From the NCBI RefSeq assembly GCF_900110135.1, contig NZ_FOCO01000012.1, forward strand, positions 1-64,000: a DNA stretch of 64,000 nt, written 5' to 3'. This document shows positions 25,775 to 37,877 of this stretch, in pieces. The stretch's first letter is position 1; each line of letters opens with the position of its first letter. Source of the stretch: Pseudorhodobacter antarcticus (GTDB lineage Bacteria; Pseudomonadota; Alphaproteobacteria; Rhodobacterales; Rhodobacteraceae). The notes beneath the pieces are model-generated. The model made no database searches, was not told where the DNA came from, and saw only the letters and a program-made list of their open reading frames with translations. Position numbers and translations under genes: made by a program.

Positions 25775-27265
25775 ATGGCGCTTTCTCGGCGGGGTGGGCA
25801 GCGGATGAGCGGGGCGATTTGGCCCGGGTTTGTCGATGCGATGACCGCTTTGCTGCTGGTGCTGATGTTCGTTTTGTCGATTTTCATGATCGTGCAATCA
25901 GTACTGCGCGAAACCATCGACAGCCAAGGTTCGGAATTGAACAGCTTGTCGGCGCAGGTCGCGGGGTTGGCGGATGCGCTGGGGTTGGAACAGGCGCGCG
26001 CCGATGGGCTGGCCGATGATTTGGGCGCACTGAACGCGACGTTGCTGGCCACCCAAGCCGATGCGGCGGCGCGGGTTGCGGATTTTGAAGCACAAGTGGC
26101 GGGGTTGCTGGCGGCGCGGGACGCGGCGCTGGGGCAGGTCGCGACATTGGAAACCGATTTGGAAGCGGCGGCGCGGTTGGAGGCGGCAAAGACAGCGGCG
26201 TTTGAAGCGCTGGTGGCCGATTTGCGGCGCGATGCGGCGGCAGGCGAGGTGTCACTGGCGCAAAGTCTGGCGGCGCTGCAGCAGTCGGAAGCGGTGGCGG
26301 CGGAGTTGACGGGGCAGCTTGACGCGGCGGAGGCGGCACGGCTGGTGGAACTGGCGGCGGCGCAGGCATTGCGCGCGCGGTTGGCGGCGGCGGGTACTGA
26401 ATTGACCGCAATGACGATGAATTTGGAAGCGCAGCGCAAGCGGGCTGAGGAGACGCTGACCTTGCTTGCGGCGGCGCAAACCCAAGCGGCGGCAGAGTTG
26501 ACCGGGCGCGATGCGGTGCTGGCCACGGCGCGGGCAGCCTTGGCGCAAGAGGAGGCGCAAAGCGCGGAGGCGGCGCGGCGTATGGCGCTGTTGAACGAAC
26601 AAATTGCGGCGTTGCGTGGACAATTGGGGAATTTGCAGGGTTTGCTGGATGCATCTGCGGTGCGGGATGCGGATGCGAATATTCGGGTGGATGCGCTGGG
26701 CACGCAGTTGAACGTCGCATTGGCGCAAGTGGCGGCGGAGCAAAAACGCCGCGCGGAAATGGAAGCGGCGGAGCGGGTGCGGCTGGAGGCGGAGGCGAAA
26801 ACGCTGGAAACCTTCCGATCAGAGTTTTTTGGGCAGTTGCGGCAACTGTTGGCGGGGCGCGACGGGGTGCGGATTGTGGGCGACCGTTTTGTGTTTTCGT
26901 CTGAGGTGCTGTTTCAGCCGGGGTCGGCCGATCTGGCACCCGAGGGGCGGCGGCAAATTGCGGGGGTGGTGGCGACGTTGAAAGAAATCTCGGGCGAGAT
27001 TCCGGCAGAGATTGATTGGATTATTCGGGTGGATGGGCACACCGATAACGTGCCGCTGTCGGGTGCGGGGACGTTTGGCGACAACTGGGAGTTGAGCCAA
27101 GCGCGGGCCTTGTCCGTGGTGCGGTTCATGCAGGATGACCTGGGCTTTCCGCCCGACCGGATGGCGGCGACGGGGTTTGGGGAATGGCAGCCAGTGGCGG
27201 CGGGCAATTCCGAGGCGGCGCGGGCGCAAAACCGGCGGATTGAGTTGAAATTGACCGAGAGATAG
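25775..27265 (+). CDS. MotB-like protein: one TM helix, long coiled coil, C-terminal OmpA domain
   Basis: 496 aa. TM near residues 18-40 (PGFVDAMTALLLVLMFVLSI) has an aspartate at position 20, the place of the proton-carrying Asp of MotB. Residues about 50-350 are Ala/Glu/Leu/Gln-rich heptad-like sequence, a very long periplasmic coiled coil. The C-terminal 140 residues form an OmpA-like peptidoglycan-binding domain (WIIRVDGHTDNVPLSG, NWELSQARALSV, GFGEWQPVA...NRRIEL). Paired with the ExbB-like gene immediately upstream. Confidence 0.88.
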   Translation: MALSRRGGQRMSGAIWPGFVDAMTALLLVLMFVLSIFMIVQSVLRETIDSQGSELNSLSAQVAGLADALGLEQARADGLADDLGALNATLLATQADAAARVADFEAQVAGLLAARDAALGQVATLETDLEAAARLEAAKTAAFEALVADLRRDAAAGEVSLAQSLAALQQSEAVAAELTGQLDAAEAARLVELAAAQALRARLAAAGTELTAMTMNLEAQRKRAEETLTLLAAAQTQAAAELTGRDAVLATARAALAQEEAQSAEAARRMALLNEQIAALRGQLGNLQGLLDASAVRDADANIRVDALGTQLNVALAQVAAEQKRRAEMEAAERVRLEAEAKTLETFRSEFFGQLRQLLAGRDGVRIVGDRFVFSSEVLFQPGSADLAPEGRRQIAGVVATLKEISGEIPAEIDWIIRVDGHTDNVPLSGAGTFGDNWELSQARALSVVRFMQDDLGFPPDRMAATGFGEWQPVAAGNSEAARAQNRRIELKLTER

Positions 27266-27279
27266 GCGGTGCGCGCAGA

Positions 27280-28233
27280 TTAGGGCGCGATGTTCAAAGT
27301 GACCCTTTTATCGCCGATCATTTGGTTTGCGCGGGTCAGCGTGGCCGACCCTGTGTAGGTGCCGGGGGGCCAAGCGGCAGCGCGCAAACGTTTGCCGACG
27401 GCGCGCATGGCGCGGGCTTGGGTGCGGTCGATGTTCAGTGTTTCTTGTAAAATGCGACCTTTGGGCCCGGTCAGGGTGAAGGTCAGCGTATCCCCCGCGC
27501 GGGGGCCGAAAATATGTGTCCAGATGACCAAAGCTGGGGCCGTTTTGGGCAGGGATGGCGCGGCGGCGGTGCCGGATTTCACAGCGTCAAAGCTGGGGAC
27601 AGCGCTGGCGAACCCTGCGTCGATCAGCCCGCCGGGTTGGTAGGGCAGGGCGGGGGACCAAAGGCCGGGTGCGGGCGCGTTGCAGGTGGCGGTGTCGCCG
27701 GGGGAAAACGGGTCGATGACTTGGCCGTTTTGGCGGACCGAAAGGTGAAGATGCGGAAATTCGGTGTTGCCCGACAGCCCAATTTGACCCAAGGGGGTGC
27801 CCGGCGTGACGGTTTGGCCGGGTTTGACGGTAACGCTGCCGCGTTTGAGGTGGCAATATTGGGTTTTCCAGCTGCCGTCGTGGGTGATGACAACGGCGTT
27901 GCCACATTCGCGGTTTGAAATGTCAGGGGCGTTGGGCGCGTTGCTGGCGATATCATCCATATCGTCGCGGATGGCGCGGACTTGACCCGGCGCTGCGGCA
28001 AGGACGGCGACGCCGTTTGCCATATCTTGCAGCGTGGGGACCGCGAAATCGGTGCCTTTGTGGCCATCATAGCTGAGGGGGCCGCAGGTGAAATCGGTGG
28101 CGTTGGGCGTGGGGTCGCGGTCGTTGAATTGCTGGATGAAACAGGTTTGGTTCAGCGTGCAATCAACCGGAAATGTTAAAGTAAAGGCCCCCGCTTGCGC
28201 AGGGGCCAAAAGAAGGAAAGCAAGCGTTTTCAT
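27280..28233 (-). CDS. M23-family (LytM-type) metallopeptidase, exported
   Basis: 317 aa with a short signal peptide (MKTLAFLLLAPAQAGA). The peptidase core has DGHKGTDFAVP (first His and Asp zinc ligands) and FPHLHLSVRQNG (HxH). M23 enzymes cut peptidoglycan cross-bridges. A C-terminal beta domain of about 100 residues follows. Convergent with the MotB-like gene (14-nt gap) and 6 nt downstream of clpA on the same strand. Confidence 0.9.
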   Translation of the reverse strand: MKTLAFLLLAPAQAGAFTLTFPVDCTLNQTCFIQQFNDRDPTPNATDFTCGPLSYDGHKGTDFAVPTLQDMANGVAVLAAAPGQVRAIRDDMDDIASNAPNAPDISNRECGNAVVITHDGSWKTQYCHLKRGSVTVKPGQTVTPGTPLGQIGLSGNTEFPHLHLSVRQNGQVIDPFSPGDTATCNAPAPGLWSPALPYQPGGLIDAGFASAVPSFDAVKSGTAAAPSLPKTAPALVIWTHIFGPRAGDTLTFTLTGPKGRILQETLNIDRTQARAMRAVGKRLRAAAWPPGTYTGSATLTRANQMIGDKRVTLNIAP

Positions 28234-28239
28234 GCGCCT

Positions 28240-30561
28240 TTATTCTGCGGTGAGCAGGGGGATTTTCTTGCCTGCGATGCGCAGTTTGCTGGGCTCTTCA
28301 CAAGTGATGTCGATTTTGTCGTCTTTGACGCCGACCTTTACCAAGCCACCTTTGACAAGTTTGCCAAACAACAACTCCTCGGCCAACGGTTTTTTGATGT
28401 ATTCTTGGATCACGCGGCCAAGGGGGCGCGCGCCCATTTTATCATCATAGCCCTTTTCACCCAACCAATTCGCCGCCTCATCGGTCATTTCGATATGGAC
28501 GTTGCGGTCCATCAGCTGCGCTTCCAGCTGCAGCACGAATTTTTCGACGACTTGGCGGATGATGCCACGGCCCAAGGGCGCGAAGCTGATCACCGCATCA
28601 AGGCGGTTGCGAAATTCGGGCGTGAATGTCCGTTCAATCGCTGCGGTATCTTCACCCGTGCGGCGGTCGCGGCCAAAGCCGATGGCGGATTTGGACTGTT
28701 CCATCGCACCCGCGTTCGAGGTCATGATGAGGATGACATTGCGGAAATCGACGGAGCGACCATTGTGGTCAGTCAGTTTGCCATGGTCCATGACCTGCAA
28801 CAAGATGTTGTAGACATCCGGATGCGCCTTTTCCATTTCATCCAGCAGCAAGACGCAATGTGGATGCTGATCGATGCCATCGGTCAACATGCCGCCTTGG
28901 TCAAAACCGACATAGCCGGGAGGCGCACCGATAAGACGGGACACCGCGTGTTTTTCCATGTATTCCGACATGTCAAACCGCAACAGTTCCACGCCAAGGG
29001 TGTTGGCGAGTTGTTTGGCGACCTCAGTTTTGCCCACGCCCGTTGGCCCGGCGAACAAATAGTTGCCAATGGGTTTTTCCGGCTCGCGCAGGCCTGCGCG
29101 GGCGAGTTTGATCGCGGAGGCCAGCGCTTCAATCGCTTTGTCCTGACCGAACACCACGCGTTTTAGGGATTGTTCCAAACCGCGCAGCACCTCGGAATCG
29201 TCTTTGGAGACGTTTTTGGCGGGGATGCGGGCGATTTTGGCGACCACCGCCTCAATCTCTTTGGTGCCGATGGTTTTGCGGCGTTTGGACTCGGTCAGCA
29301 GGTGCTGGGCCGCGCCCGCCTCATCGATCACGTCGATCGCAGAGTCTGGCAGTTTGCGGTCGTTGATATAACGCGCCGCAAGTTCCACCGCGACCTTAAT
29401 CGCATCGGCGGTATAACGCAGATCGTGATGTTCTTCGAAATGCGGTTTCAGGCCCATCAAGATTTTGATGGTGTCGGGGATCGAGGGTTCATTCACGTCG
29501 ATTTTCTGGAACCGACGGGCCAGCGCGCGGTCTTTTTCAAAATGCTGGCGGAACTCCTTGTAAGTGGTGGAGCCCATGGTGCGCAGTTTGCCGCCCTGCA
29601 ACGCAGGTTTCAGCAGGTTTGACGCGTCCATGGCACCGCCCGAGGTCGCCCCCGCACCGATGATGGTGTGGATTTCGTCGATGAACAGGACCGCGTCTGG
29701 GTGATCCTCCATCTCCTTTACCACCGCTTTCAGGCGTTCTTCAAAATCACCACGATAGCGGGTGCCTGCCAACAGCGCACCCATATCAAGACTGTAGATC
29801 GTTGTTTTAGAAAGGATTTCAGGGGTTTGACCGTTGATAATTTTCCATGCCAACCCTTCGGCAATTGCCGTTTTGCCCACGCCGGGGTCGCCCACCAACA
29901 AGGGGTTATTCTTGCGGCGGCGGCACAGAACTTGGATACAACGCTCCACCTCTGCCTCGCGCCCGATCAGAGGGTCCACATCGCCTTTCAGCGCTTTGAC
30001 GTTCAGATCGACACAGTATTTGGAAAGGGCGGAATCTTTAGCATCGCCCGCCTCCCCTTTGGGGGTTTCGTGCTGGTTTTCCTCGGCACCCGTGACGGGG
30101 CGCGCCTCGCCAAAGGCGGGGTCTTTGGCCACGCCATGCGCGATAAAATTAACGGCATCATAGCGGGTCATTTCCTGTTCTTGCAGGAAATAGGCCGCGT
30201 TGGATTCGCGTTCGGCAAAGATGGCGACCAGCACGTTGGCGCCTGTCACCTCATTGCGACCGGATGATTGCACATGAATTGCGGCACGCTGGATCACGCG
30301 TTGAAAGGCGGCGGTGGGCACCGCCTCGGACCCTTCGACATCGGTCACAAGGGTGGACAAGTCGTCGTCGATGAAATCGACCAGCGTTTTGCGCAGCGCG
30401 GTCAAATCGACGGTGCAAGCCTTCATCACCCGCGCGGCGTCGGGTTCATCAATCAGGGCCAGAAGCAAATGTTCCAGCGTGGCGAGTTCGTGGCGACGCG
30501 CGTTGGCGAGGGCCAAAGCGCCGTGGATTGCCTGTTCAAGCGTCGTGGAAAAAGATGGCAC
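28240..30561 (-). CDS. clpA: ATP-dependent Clp protease ATP-binding subunit ClpA
   Basis: AAA+ unfoldase that feeds ClpP, 773 aa, normal ClpA length. N-terminal Clp_N repeat domain to about residue 150 (MPSFSTTLEQAIHGALALAN). Module 1 P-loop GDPGVGKT near 219-226, module 2 GPTGVGKT near 503-510. Walker B motifs VLFIDEIHT and CVLLLDEMEKAH. The ClpP-docking IGF loop is in KSAIGFGRD. The adaptor gene clpS, which is often just upstream, is not present here. The 171-bp region upstream holds no gene. Confidence 0.96.
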   Translation of the reverse strand: MPSFSTTLEQAIHGALALANARRHELATLEHLLLALIDEPDAARVMKACTVDLTALRKTLVDFIDDDLSTLVTDVEGSEAVPTAAFQRVIQRAAIHVQSSGRNEVTGANVLVAIFAERESNAAYFLQEQEMTRYDAVNFIAHGVAKDPAFGEARPVTGAEENQHETPKGEAGDAKDSALSKYCVDLNVKALKGDVDPLIGREAEVERCIQVLCRRRKNNPLLVGDPGVGKTAIAEGLAWKIINGQTPEILSKTTIYSLDMGALLAGTRYRGDFEERLKAVVKEMEDHPDAVLFIDEIHTIIGAGATSGGAMDASNLLKPALQGGKLRTMGSTTYKEFRQHFEKDRALARRFQKIDVNEPSIPDTIKILMGLKPHFEEHHDLRYTADAIKVAVELAARYINDRKLPDSAIDVIDEAGAAQHLLTESKRRKTIGTKEIEAVVAKIARIPAKNVSKDDSEVLRGLEQSLKRVVFGQDKAIEALASAIKLARAGLREPEKPIGNYLFAGPTGVGKTEVAKQLANTLGVELLRFDMSEYMEKHAVSRLIGAPPGYVGFDQGGMLTDGIDQHPHCVLLLDEMEKAHPDVYNILLQVMDHGKLTDHNGRSVDFRNVILIMTSNAGAMEQSKSAIGFGRDRRTGEDTAAIERTFTPEFRNRLDAVISFAPLGRGIIRQVVEKFVLQLEAQLMDRNVHIEMTDEAANWLGEKGYDDKMGARPLGRVIQEYIKKPLAEELLFGKLVKGGLVKVGVKDDKIDITCEEPSKLRIAGKKIPLLTAE

Positions 30562-30732
30562 GGTATAGTGCTCCTCGTGTTCTGCGGTCCGTTGGGGCGG
30601 GCTGCCCGTTCTGACCTTGGCCTCATATGGTTAAGGTTCGGTTTTATTTCGGCGGCTTCAAGTCTTTTTTCCAAATATTTAGCGTTTCGCGCGACTATGT
30701 GGGAAAAAGTGATCGGATGTTGGGGGGCGGCA

Positions 30733-31506
30733 TTAGAATTTGTCTTTGCGCGCCCGGATTTCAGCGAAAACATCGACGTCAGCGGCGTTTGGCATGGCCA
30801 GATGCGCCTTGATGTCGGGGTTGTGGGCACGCAAGAACGGGTTGGTTTGACGCTCTTGGGCCAAGGTGGTGGGTACAGAGGGTTGGCCATTCGCCAGCCC
30901 ATCCTGCACCCTGTCTGAAATCAAGATAAGCTGCGGATTGCCGGGATCAAGGGTTAGGGCAAAGCGAATGTTCGATGCGGCGTATTCATGGCCGGAACAC
31001 AGCAGCGTATCGGCGGGCAGGGCGTTGGTTTGCGCGATTGCGGCGTGCATTTGGGCCGGCGTCCCTTCAAACAAGCGGCCACAGCCCATGACCATCAGGC
31101 TGTCGCCGGAAAACAGCAGTTTCGACTGGGGAAAATGGTAAGCGATATGGCCAATTGTGTGGCCGGGCATATCAAAGATTTGCACGGGCTCGCCGCAAAT
31201 TTGGACCGTATCGCCGGGGCGCAGGGCATGGTCGAGGGACGGCAGGCGGTGGGCATCGGCGGCGGCGCCCCAGATGCGGGGTTTTTGCGAAAGGCCGGTC
31301 AAAAGGTCGGGCAGCCCGTCGATATGGTCCCAGTGGTGGTGGGTCAGCAAAACGTCGGTCAGGGTCCACCCACGCGCATCAAGGGCAACCAGAATGGGGG
31401 CGGCGTCGGGCACATCGACCAAAGCGGTATCGCCCGTTGCGGGGTTGTGGATCAAATAGGCGTAATTATCTGATAGGCAGGGAATGGTCATACGATCAAG
31501 TGCCAT
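30733..31506 (-). CDS. gloB: Hydroxyacylglutathione hydrolase (glyoxalase II)
   Basis: 257 aa MBL-fold thioesterase that hydrolyses S-lactoylglutathione, completing methylglyoxal detoxification. Metal motif [44 protein letters not shown] and [12 protein letters not shown] are all present. The frame starts at 31611, but the ATG at 31506 gives the family N-terminus ([20 protein letters not shown]). Divergent from a methyltransferase gene, an arrangement common in Rhodobacterales. Confidence 0.94.
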   Translation of the reverse strand: MALDRMTIPCLSDNYAYLIHNPATGDTALVDVPDAAPILVALDARGWTLTDVLLTHHHWDHIDGLPDLLTGLSQKPRIWGAAADAHRLPSLDHALRPGDTVQICGEPVQIFDMPGHTIGHIAYHFPQSKLLFSGDSLMVMGCGRLFEGTPAQMHAAIAQTNALPADTLLCSGHEYAASNIRFALTLDPGNPQLILISDRVQDGLANGQPSVPTTLAQERQTNPFLRAHNPDIKAHLAMPNAADVDVFAEIRARKDKF

Positions 31507-31582
31507 GGTCTTTTGCCCTTTGTTTGGTAAGGTCAGGTTTGGTATGGTCGGGCAGTGTCGCCCGAAAAAGGCTTTGTTTGCA

Positions 31583-32455
31583 ATGCATCTTGATGTGCTG
31601 GACCTTCGCAACTTTTACTATCGGACCAAGTTGGGCCGGGTGGCGCAGCGTGCCATTCGCGATGCCGTGGTGCGGATGTGGCCTGTAGGGGCGGGCAATT
31701 TGGTGGGTCAGACCATGGTGGGATACGGGTTTGCTGTGCCGCTGATGCGCCCCTATCTGGCCGATGCGCGCCGTGTGATTGGCTTGATGCCCGCGCCGCA
31801 GGGCGTGATGGCTTGGCCTGCGGGCATGGAAAACGTATCGCTGTTGGTGGAGGAGGCGCAATGGCCGCTGGCCACGGGCAGCGTGGACCGTTTGATCATG
31901 ATGCATGGGTTGGAAACATCCGAACAACCGTCGCACGTGTTGGACGAGGTGGTGCGCGTGCTTGGCCCCGGCGGGCGGGCGTTGTTCATTGTGCCGTCCC
32001 GGTCGGGGCTGTGGGCGCGGCGCGATGGCACGCCGTTCGGCTTTGGCCGCCCTTATTCAATGGGGCAGTTAGAGGCGCAGCTGAAACGCCATGATTTGAC
32101 GGTGGAACACAGCGTATCCGCGCTGTTTGCACCGCCATCGGGGCATCCGTTTTGGTTGCGCACATCGGATTTCTTTGAACGCAACGGGCGCAGGGTCGCG
32201 CCGTTTTTGGCGGGTGGTGCGTTGATGGTGGAGGTGTCCAAGCAGCGCCCGCCCTCGCGCAGTGGGTTGGTGGCGGCGGTGCGCCGACCGTTGCGGATTT
32301 TGGAAGGGTTGGGGCAGGGCGCGCCCGAACCTGCTTTGCGCTCACCTGCTTTGCGCGCGCCTGCGATGCCGGACGGGGTGGCGCGTGATGGGGGCCAAAA
32401 TGCTGCGCAAACGGGTGCGGCGGAGGACGGGCAGGCCCACCCCGCCCAAGGGTAA
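31583..32455 (+). CDS. SAM-dependent methyltransferase, class I (Methyltransf_11 type)
   Basis: 290 aa from the ATG at 31583 (open frame begins 31484 and overlaps the gloB promoter region). Motif region [52 protein letters not shown] matches the later motifs of class I methyltransferases. The N-terminal glycine-rich SAM motif is weakly conserved. Substrate unknown. The last 70 residues are Arg/Ala/Pro-rich and probably disordered. Divergent with gloB. Confidence 0.82.
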   Translation: MHLDVLDLRNFYYRTKLGRVAQRAIRDAVVRMWPVGAGNLVGQTMVGYGFAVPLMRPYLADARRVIGLMPAPQGVMAWPAGMENVSLLVEEAQWPLATGSVDRLIMMHGLETSEQPSHVLDEVVRVLGPGGRALFIVPSRSGLWARRDGTPFGFGRPYSMGQLEAQLKRHDLTVEHSVSALFAPPSGHPFWLRTSDFFERNGRRVAPFLAGGALMVEVSKQRPPSRSGLVAAVRRPLRILEGLGQGAPEPALRSPALRAPAMPDGVARDGGQNAAQTGAAEDGQAHPAQG

Positions 32456-32802
32456 CGCAGACCGCAGGCGTAGTGCCGCGCGTGGCGGGCGGAGCAGAAT
32501 CGCAAGGTGCTGTGGCGCGGTGAAGCAAAGCGGTTTTGACGTGGCACATGCGGGCAAATGCGGCGTGGACCCGTTGATTTGCGCCCTATCCCACCGTTGC
32601 CCAGTGATGCAAAGCTGCGCTGCGGCATAACTGCGGCATGTTAGCGCCCCTCACGCGCATTTTACCCTTTGTTGACGGTTGCAGCAATTTTCCGCCTCTG
32701 CTACACCGCATCGAAATTCAGACGCATGCACCCCGTATGCGCCATAGAATGCCCTTGTGCCTTATCGTTAGGCATCTGGGGTTTAATTTCGGAAGGGATG
32801 AC
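32456..32802. promoter_or_regulatory. 347-bp region upstream of the ATP synthase operon
   Basis: No credible gene. Best promoter candidate is TTGCAG (32679-32684), 17-nt spacer, TACACC (32702-32707), about 95 nt before atpH; an overlapping TTGACG sits at 32672-32677. GGAAGGGA before the GTG at 32803 is the RBS of atpH. Confidence 0.45.
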
Positions 32803-33363
32803 GTGTCAGAACCAGCTTCGATCTCCTCCGGCATTGCCGCACGCTACGCCACCGCTTTGTTTGAGCTGGCGAAGGAAAGCAAAGGCTTGAAGGCGTTGGA
32901 GGGCGATATTGACGCGCTCGACACCGCATTGGCCCAATCTGCTGACCTGAAAGCGCTGATTTCCTCGCCGGTTTACACCCGCGAAGATCAGGCCCGCGCG
33001 ATTGCCGCGATTGCCAAAAAGATGGGGCTGTCGTCCCTGATGGCCAACACGATGTCCTTGATGGCGTCCAAGCGCCGCTTGTTCGTGTTGCCCTATCTGA
33101 CCAAATCCGTGCAGGACATGATCAGTGTTGAAAAGGGCGAGGTGACCGCTGAGGTGACTTCGGCCGTCAAGCTGTCTGCCGCACAGGCCAAAGACCTTGC
33201 CGCCACGCTGAAAGCCAGCGTGGGCAAGGATGTGAAACTGAAAACCGCTGTCGATGAATCCCTCATCGGCGGTCTGATCGTCAAGCTTGGCTCCACTATG
33301 ATCGACACGTCGGTCAAGGCAAAGCTCGCGTCCCTCCAGAATGCAATGAAAGAGGTCGGATAA
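32803..33363 (+). CDS. atpH: ATP synthase F1 subunit delta
   Basis: Peripheral-stalk connector of F1Fo ATP synthase, 186 aa. The open frame begins at 32638, but the GTG at 32803 is chosen because GGAAGGGA precedes it and the protein then begins [21 protein letters not shown], the family N-terminus. The C-terminal region [19 protein letters not shown] is the conserved delta/OSCP signature. First gene of atpHAGDC; 3' neighbour atpA starts directly after the stop. The Fo genes are elsewhere, as usual in alphaproteobacteria. Confidence 0.95.
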   Translation: MSEPASISSGIAARYATALFELAKESKGLKALEGDIDALDTALAQSADLKALISSPVYTREDQARAIAAIAKKMGLSSLMANTMSLMASKRRLFVLPYLTKSVQDMISVEKGEVTAEVTSAVKLSAAQAKDLAATLKASVGKDVKLKTAVDESLIGGLIVKLGSTMIDTSVKAKLASLQNAMKEVG

Positions 33364-34902
33364 ATGGGTATCCAAGCAGCTGAAATTTCTGCGATCCTGA
33401 AGGACCAGATAAAAAACTTTGGCCAAGACGCCGAAGTGGCCGAAGTTGGCCGGGTTCTGAGCGTTGGCGACGGGATTGCCCGCGTTCACGGGTTGGACAA
33501 TGTGCAGGCCGGTGAAATGGTCGAATTCCCAGGCGGGATTCGCGGCATGGCGTTGAACCTGGAAGTGGACAACGTCGGTATCGTTATTTTCGGCGATGAC
33601 CGTTCGATCAAAGAAGGCGACACCGTTAAGCGCACCAAGTCCATCGTGGACGTGCCTGTGGGCGACGAGCTGTTGGGCCGTGTGGTTGATGGTTTGGGCA
33701 CGCCGATTGATGGCAAAGGCCCCTTGGGCACCACCAAGCGCGCGATTGCGGACGTAAAAGCGCCCGGCATTATCCCTCGCCAGTCGGTGCATGAGCCGAT
33801 GGCGACTGGCCTGAAGTCGGTTGACGCGATGATCCCGGTTGGCCGTGGCCAGCGCGAACTGATCATTGGGGACCGCCAGACCGGCAAAACCGCTATTGCG
33901 CTGGATACAATTTTGAACCAGCAGTCCTATAACAAGGCTGCCGGCGACGACGAAAGCAAAAAGCTGTATTGCGTCTATGTGGCTATTGGGCAGAAACGCT
34001 CCACCGTGGCGCAGTTGGTGAAGAAGCTGGAAGAAACCGGCGCGATTGCCTATACAATCGTCGTGGCCGCGACCGCTTCTGACCCAGCACCGATGCAGTT
34101 TTTGGCACCTTATGCCGCGACATCCATTGCGGAACATTTCCGTGACAACGGCCGCCATGCGCTGATCATTTATGATGATTTGTCCAAGCAGGCCGTGTCT
34201 TATCGTCAAATGTCGCTGTTGTTGCGCCGCCCACCGGGCCGCGAAGCTTATCCGGGCGACGTGTTCTATCTCCACTCCCGCCTGTTGGAGCGGTCGTCGA
34301 AGTTGAACGCCGAGCATGGTTCGGGGTCGTTGACCGCGCTGCCAATCATTGAAACCCAAGGTGGGGACGTTTCCGCGTTTATTCCAACCAACGTGATTTC
34401 GATCACCGATGGTCAGATCTTTTTGGAAACCGAATTGTTCTATCAGGGTATCCGTCCGGCTGTGAACACTGGTTTGTCGGTGTCTCGTGTTGGTTCATCC
34501 GCGCAGACAGATGCGATGAAATCGGTCGCTGGCCCGGTGAAACTGGAGTTGGCGCAGTACCGCGAAATGGCGGCGTTTGCGCAGTTTGGGTCCGATTTGG
34601 ACGCCTCCACCCAGCAGTTGCTGAACCGTGGTGCGCGTTTGACCGAATTGATGAAGCAGCCACAGTATTCGCCCCTGACGGGTTCGGAAATTGTTTGCGT
34701 GATCTTTGCGGGCACCAAGGGCTATCTGGACAAGATCCCGGTAAAAGAGGTTGGCCGTTATGAGGCCGGTCTGTTGAAGCACTTGCGCAGCAACCACGCT
34801 GATTTGTTGGCCGATATCACCAACAATGACCGCAAGGTGAAGGGCGAGCTTGAGGATAAAATCAAGGCCGCGCTGAACGCATACGCCAAAGATTTCGCCT
34901 AA
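33364..34902 (+). CDS. atpA: ATP synthase F1 subunit alpha
   Basis: Non-catalytic nucleotide-binding subunit of the F1 hexamer, 512 aa. P-loop GDRQTGKT at residues 169-176, [20 protein letters not shown] and [17 protein letters not shown] (ATPase alpha/beta signature) are present. Starts one codon after atpH and is followed after 12 nt by atpG, so it is in the same operon. Confidence 0.98.
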   Translation: MGIQAAEISAILKDQIKNFGQDAEVAEVGRVLSVGDGIARVHGLDNVQAGEMVEFPGGIRGMALNLEVDNVGIVIFGDDRSIKEGDTVKRTKSIVDVPVGDELLGRVVDGLGTPIDGKGPLGTTKRAIADVKAPGIIPRQSVHEPMATGLKSVDAMIPVGRGQRELIIGDRQTGKTAIALDTILNQQSYNKAAGDDESKKLYCVYVAIGQKRSTVAQLVKKLEETGAIAYTIVVAATASDPAPMQFLAPYAATSIAEHFRDNGRHALIIYDDLSKQAVSYRQMSLLLRRPPGREAYPGDVFYLHSRLLERSSKLNAEHGSGSLTALPIIETQGGDVSAFIPTNVISITDGQIFLETELFYQGIRPAVNTGLSVSRVGSSAQTDAMKSVAGPVKLELAQYREMAAFAQFGSDLDASTQQLLNRGARLTELMKQPQYSPLTGSEIVCVIFAGTKGYLDKIPVKEVGRYEAGLLKHLRSNHADLLADITNNDRKVKGELEDKIKAALNAYAKDFA

Positions 34903-34914
34903 AGGGGTAGGTCA

Positions 34915-35787
34915 ATGCCGAGCCTAAAGGACTTAAAAAACAAGATCACGAGTATCAAGAATACTCGGAAAATCACCAAGGCCATGCAGATGGTTGCCGC
35001 GGCGAAATTGCGCCGCGCGCAAGAAGCGGCCGAGGCTGGACGCCCCTATGCTGAACGGATGAATGCCGTGATGGCGGGGCTTTCGGCATCGGTTGGTGGA
35101 TCGACAAGCGCGCCCCGGCTGTTGGCCGGGACGGGGAGCAACAAAGTGCATCTGTTGGTTGTGATGACCGCAGAGCGTGGGCTTTGTGGCGGGTTCAACT
35201 CTACCATAGTGCGCCTTGCACGGGTGCGGATTAACGCGCTGCTGGGCCAAGGTAAAACCGTGAAAATTCTGACCGTGGGCAAAAAAGGCCGCGAGCAGTT
35301 GAAGCGCGATTTTGCGGCGCATTTTGTGGGCCATGTCGATTTGTCAGAGGTGAAGCGCGTCGGTTATGTGCAGGCGCAAGCGATTGCCAAGGATATTTTG
35401 CAGCGCTTTGATGCGGGCGAATTTGATGTGGCGACGTTGTTCTTCAACCGCTTCCAATCGGTGATTGCGCAGGTGCCAACGGCGCAGCAAGTCATCCCCG
35501 CCAAGTTTGAGGCGGTGGAGGATACCACAACTGCGCTGTATGATTATGAGCCGTCCGAGGAAGGCATCCTTGCCGACCTGTTGCCGCGCGGTGTGGCCAC
35601 GCAAGTGTTTACCGCGCTGTTGGAAAACGGGGCCTCCGAACAAGGGGCCCGGATGAGCGCGATGGACAACGCAACGCGCAACGCAGGCGACATGATCGAC
35701 AAATACACGACGATCTACAACCGCTCGCGTCAGGCTGCGATCACCAAAGAACTTATCGAAATCATCTCGGGCGCTGAGGCGCTTTGA
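34915..35787 (+). CDS. atpG: ATP synthase F1 subunit gamma
   Basis: Central rotor shaft, 290 aa. Starts [20 protein letters not shown] and contains [15 protein letters not shown]; ends with the signature region [20 protein letters not shown] and [27 protein letters not shown](TAGG) before the ATG. Between atpA and atpD in the conserved order. Confidence 0.98.
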   Translation: MPSLKDLKNKITSIKNTRKITKAMQMVAAAKLRRAQEAAEAGRPYAERMNAVMAGLSASVGGSTSAPRLLAGTGSNKVHLLVVMTAERGLCGGFNSTIVRLARVRINALLGQGKTVKILTVGKKGREQLKRDFAAHFVGHVDLSEVKRVGYVQAQAIAKDILQRFDAGEFDVATLFFNRFQSVIAQVPTAQQVIPAKFEAVEDTTTALYDYEPSEEGILADLLPRGVATQVFTALLENGASEQGARMSAMDNATRNAGDMIDKYTTIYNRSRQAAITKELIEIISGAEAL

Positions 35788-35796
35788 CCCGCTTAA

Positions 35797-37242
<1,446 letters not shown>

Positions 37243-37251
37243 GGGGGCGAT

Positions 37252-37650
37252 ATGGCCGCGACTTTGCAATTTGACCTTGTGTCACCCGAAAAGCGGCTCG
37301 CGTCATTTCAGGCGGTTGAGGTGCAGATTCCAGGGGCCGATGGCGATATGACGGCGATGGAGGGGCACACCCCCACCATCACCACGCTGCGGCCCGGGAT
37401 TTTGAAAGCGGTTGGCACGGATAAAACACTGGCCTTTGCGGTGACCGGCGGTTTTGCCGAAATCACAGCGGCGGGCGTGTCGGTTTTGGCCGAACAGGCC
37501 GTGCCGGTGGAGGACCTTTCGGGGACTGTGCTGGACGGAATGATTGACCAAGCGCGCGAGCTGGCGTCGATGGCGCTGCCCGATGACAAAGACATGGCGG
37601 AAAAATTGGTGCAAGACATGATGGCCTTGCGCCAGCATCAAGCGCACTGA
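37252..37650 (+). CDS. atpC: ATP synthase F1 subunit epsilon
   Basis: Rotor subunit, 132 aa, with the N-terminal beta-sandwich (LQFDLVSPEKRLASFQAVEV, GDMTAMEGHTPTITTLRPG) and a C-terminal region shorter and less helical than the E. coli inhibitory hairpin. Last gene of atpHAGDC and followed by a clear terminator at 37673. Confidence 0.95.
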   Translation: MAATLQFDLVSPEKRLASFQAVEVQIPGADGDMTAMEGHTPTITTLRPGILKAVGTDKTLAFAVTGGFAEITAAGVSVLAEQAVPVEDLSGTVLDGMIDQARELASMALPDDKDMAEKLVQDMMALRQHQAH

Positions 37651-37672
37651 TCTTTTCCGGTATTTGCGTAAT

Positions 37673-37699
37673 AGGCCCCGATGATTTCGGGGCCTTTTT
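37673..37699 (+). terminator. Rho-independent terminator of atpHAGDC
   Basis: AGGCCCCG (37673-37680), loop ATGATTT, CGGGGCCT (37688-37695) then TTTTC. Perfect 8-bp stem and T run, 22 nt after the atpC stop. Confidence 0.92.
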
Positions 37700-37860
37700 C
37701 ATGTCTGGCGCAGGGAATGGCGTGGGTTTTCCAAATTTTGCCTTGATTACACGCTAGGTTGACTACTAATTTGCGTCTTTCCTCATTGGCGCGGGGCGCG
37801 GGGCGCGGGATGTTGGCGCTTGCCTTTGCAGGTGCGCGCGATGGGGCACGAATGGATCGG

Positions 37861-37877
37861 GATATTTACAGATGAAG
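37861..37877 (+). repeat. Short dispersed motif, copy 1
   Basis: GATATTTACAGATGAAG overlaps the start codon of the H-type lectin gene. It resembles copies at 49081 and 61417. Confidence 0.4.

Noticed and set aside
24581-27265. Zorya defence system
   Set aside because: Only ZorA/ZorB-like architecture; neighbours are ChaC-like and M23 genes, with no ZorC, ZorD or ZorE and no other defence genes.
30562-30732. clpS upstream of clpA
   Set aside because: The 171-bp region contains no reading frame resembling ClpS.
32806-34359. 517-aa minus-strand open frame
   Set aside because: Antisense to atpH and atpA.
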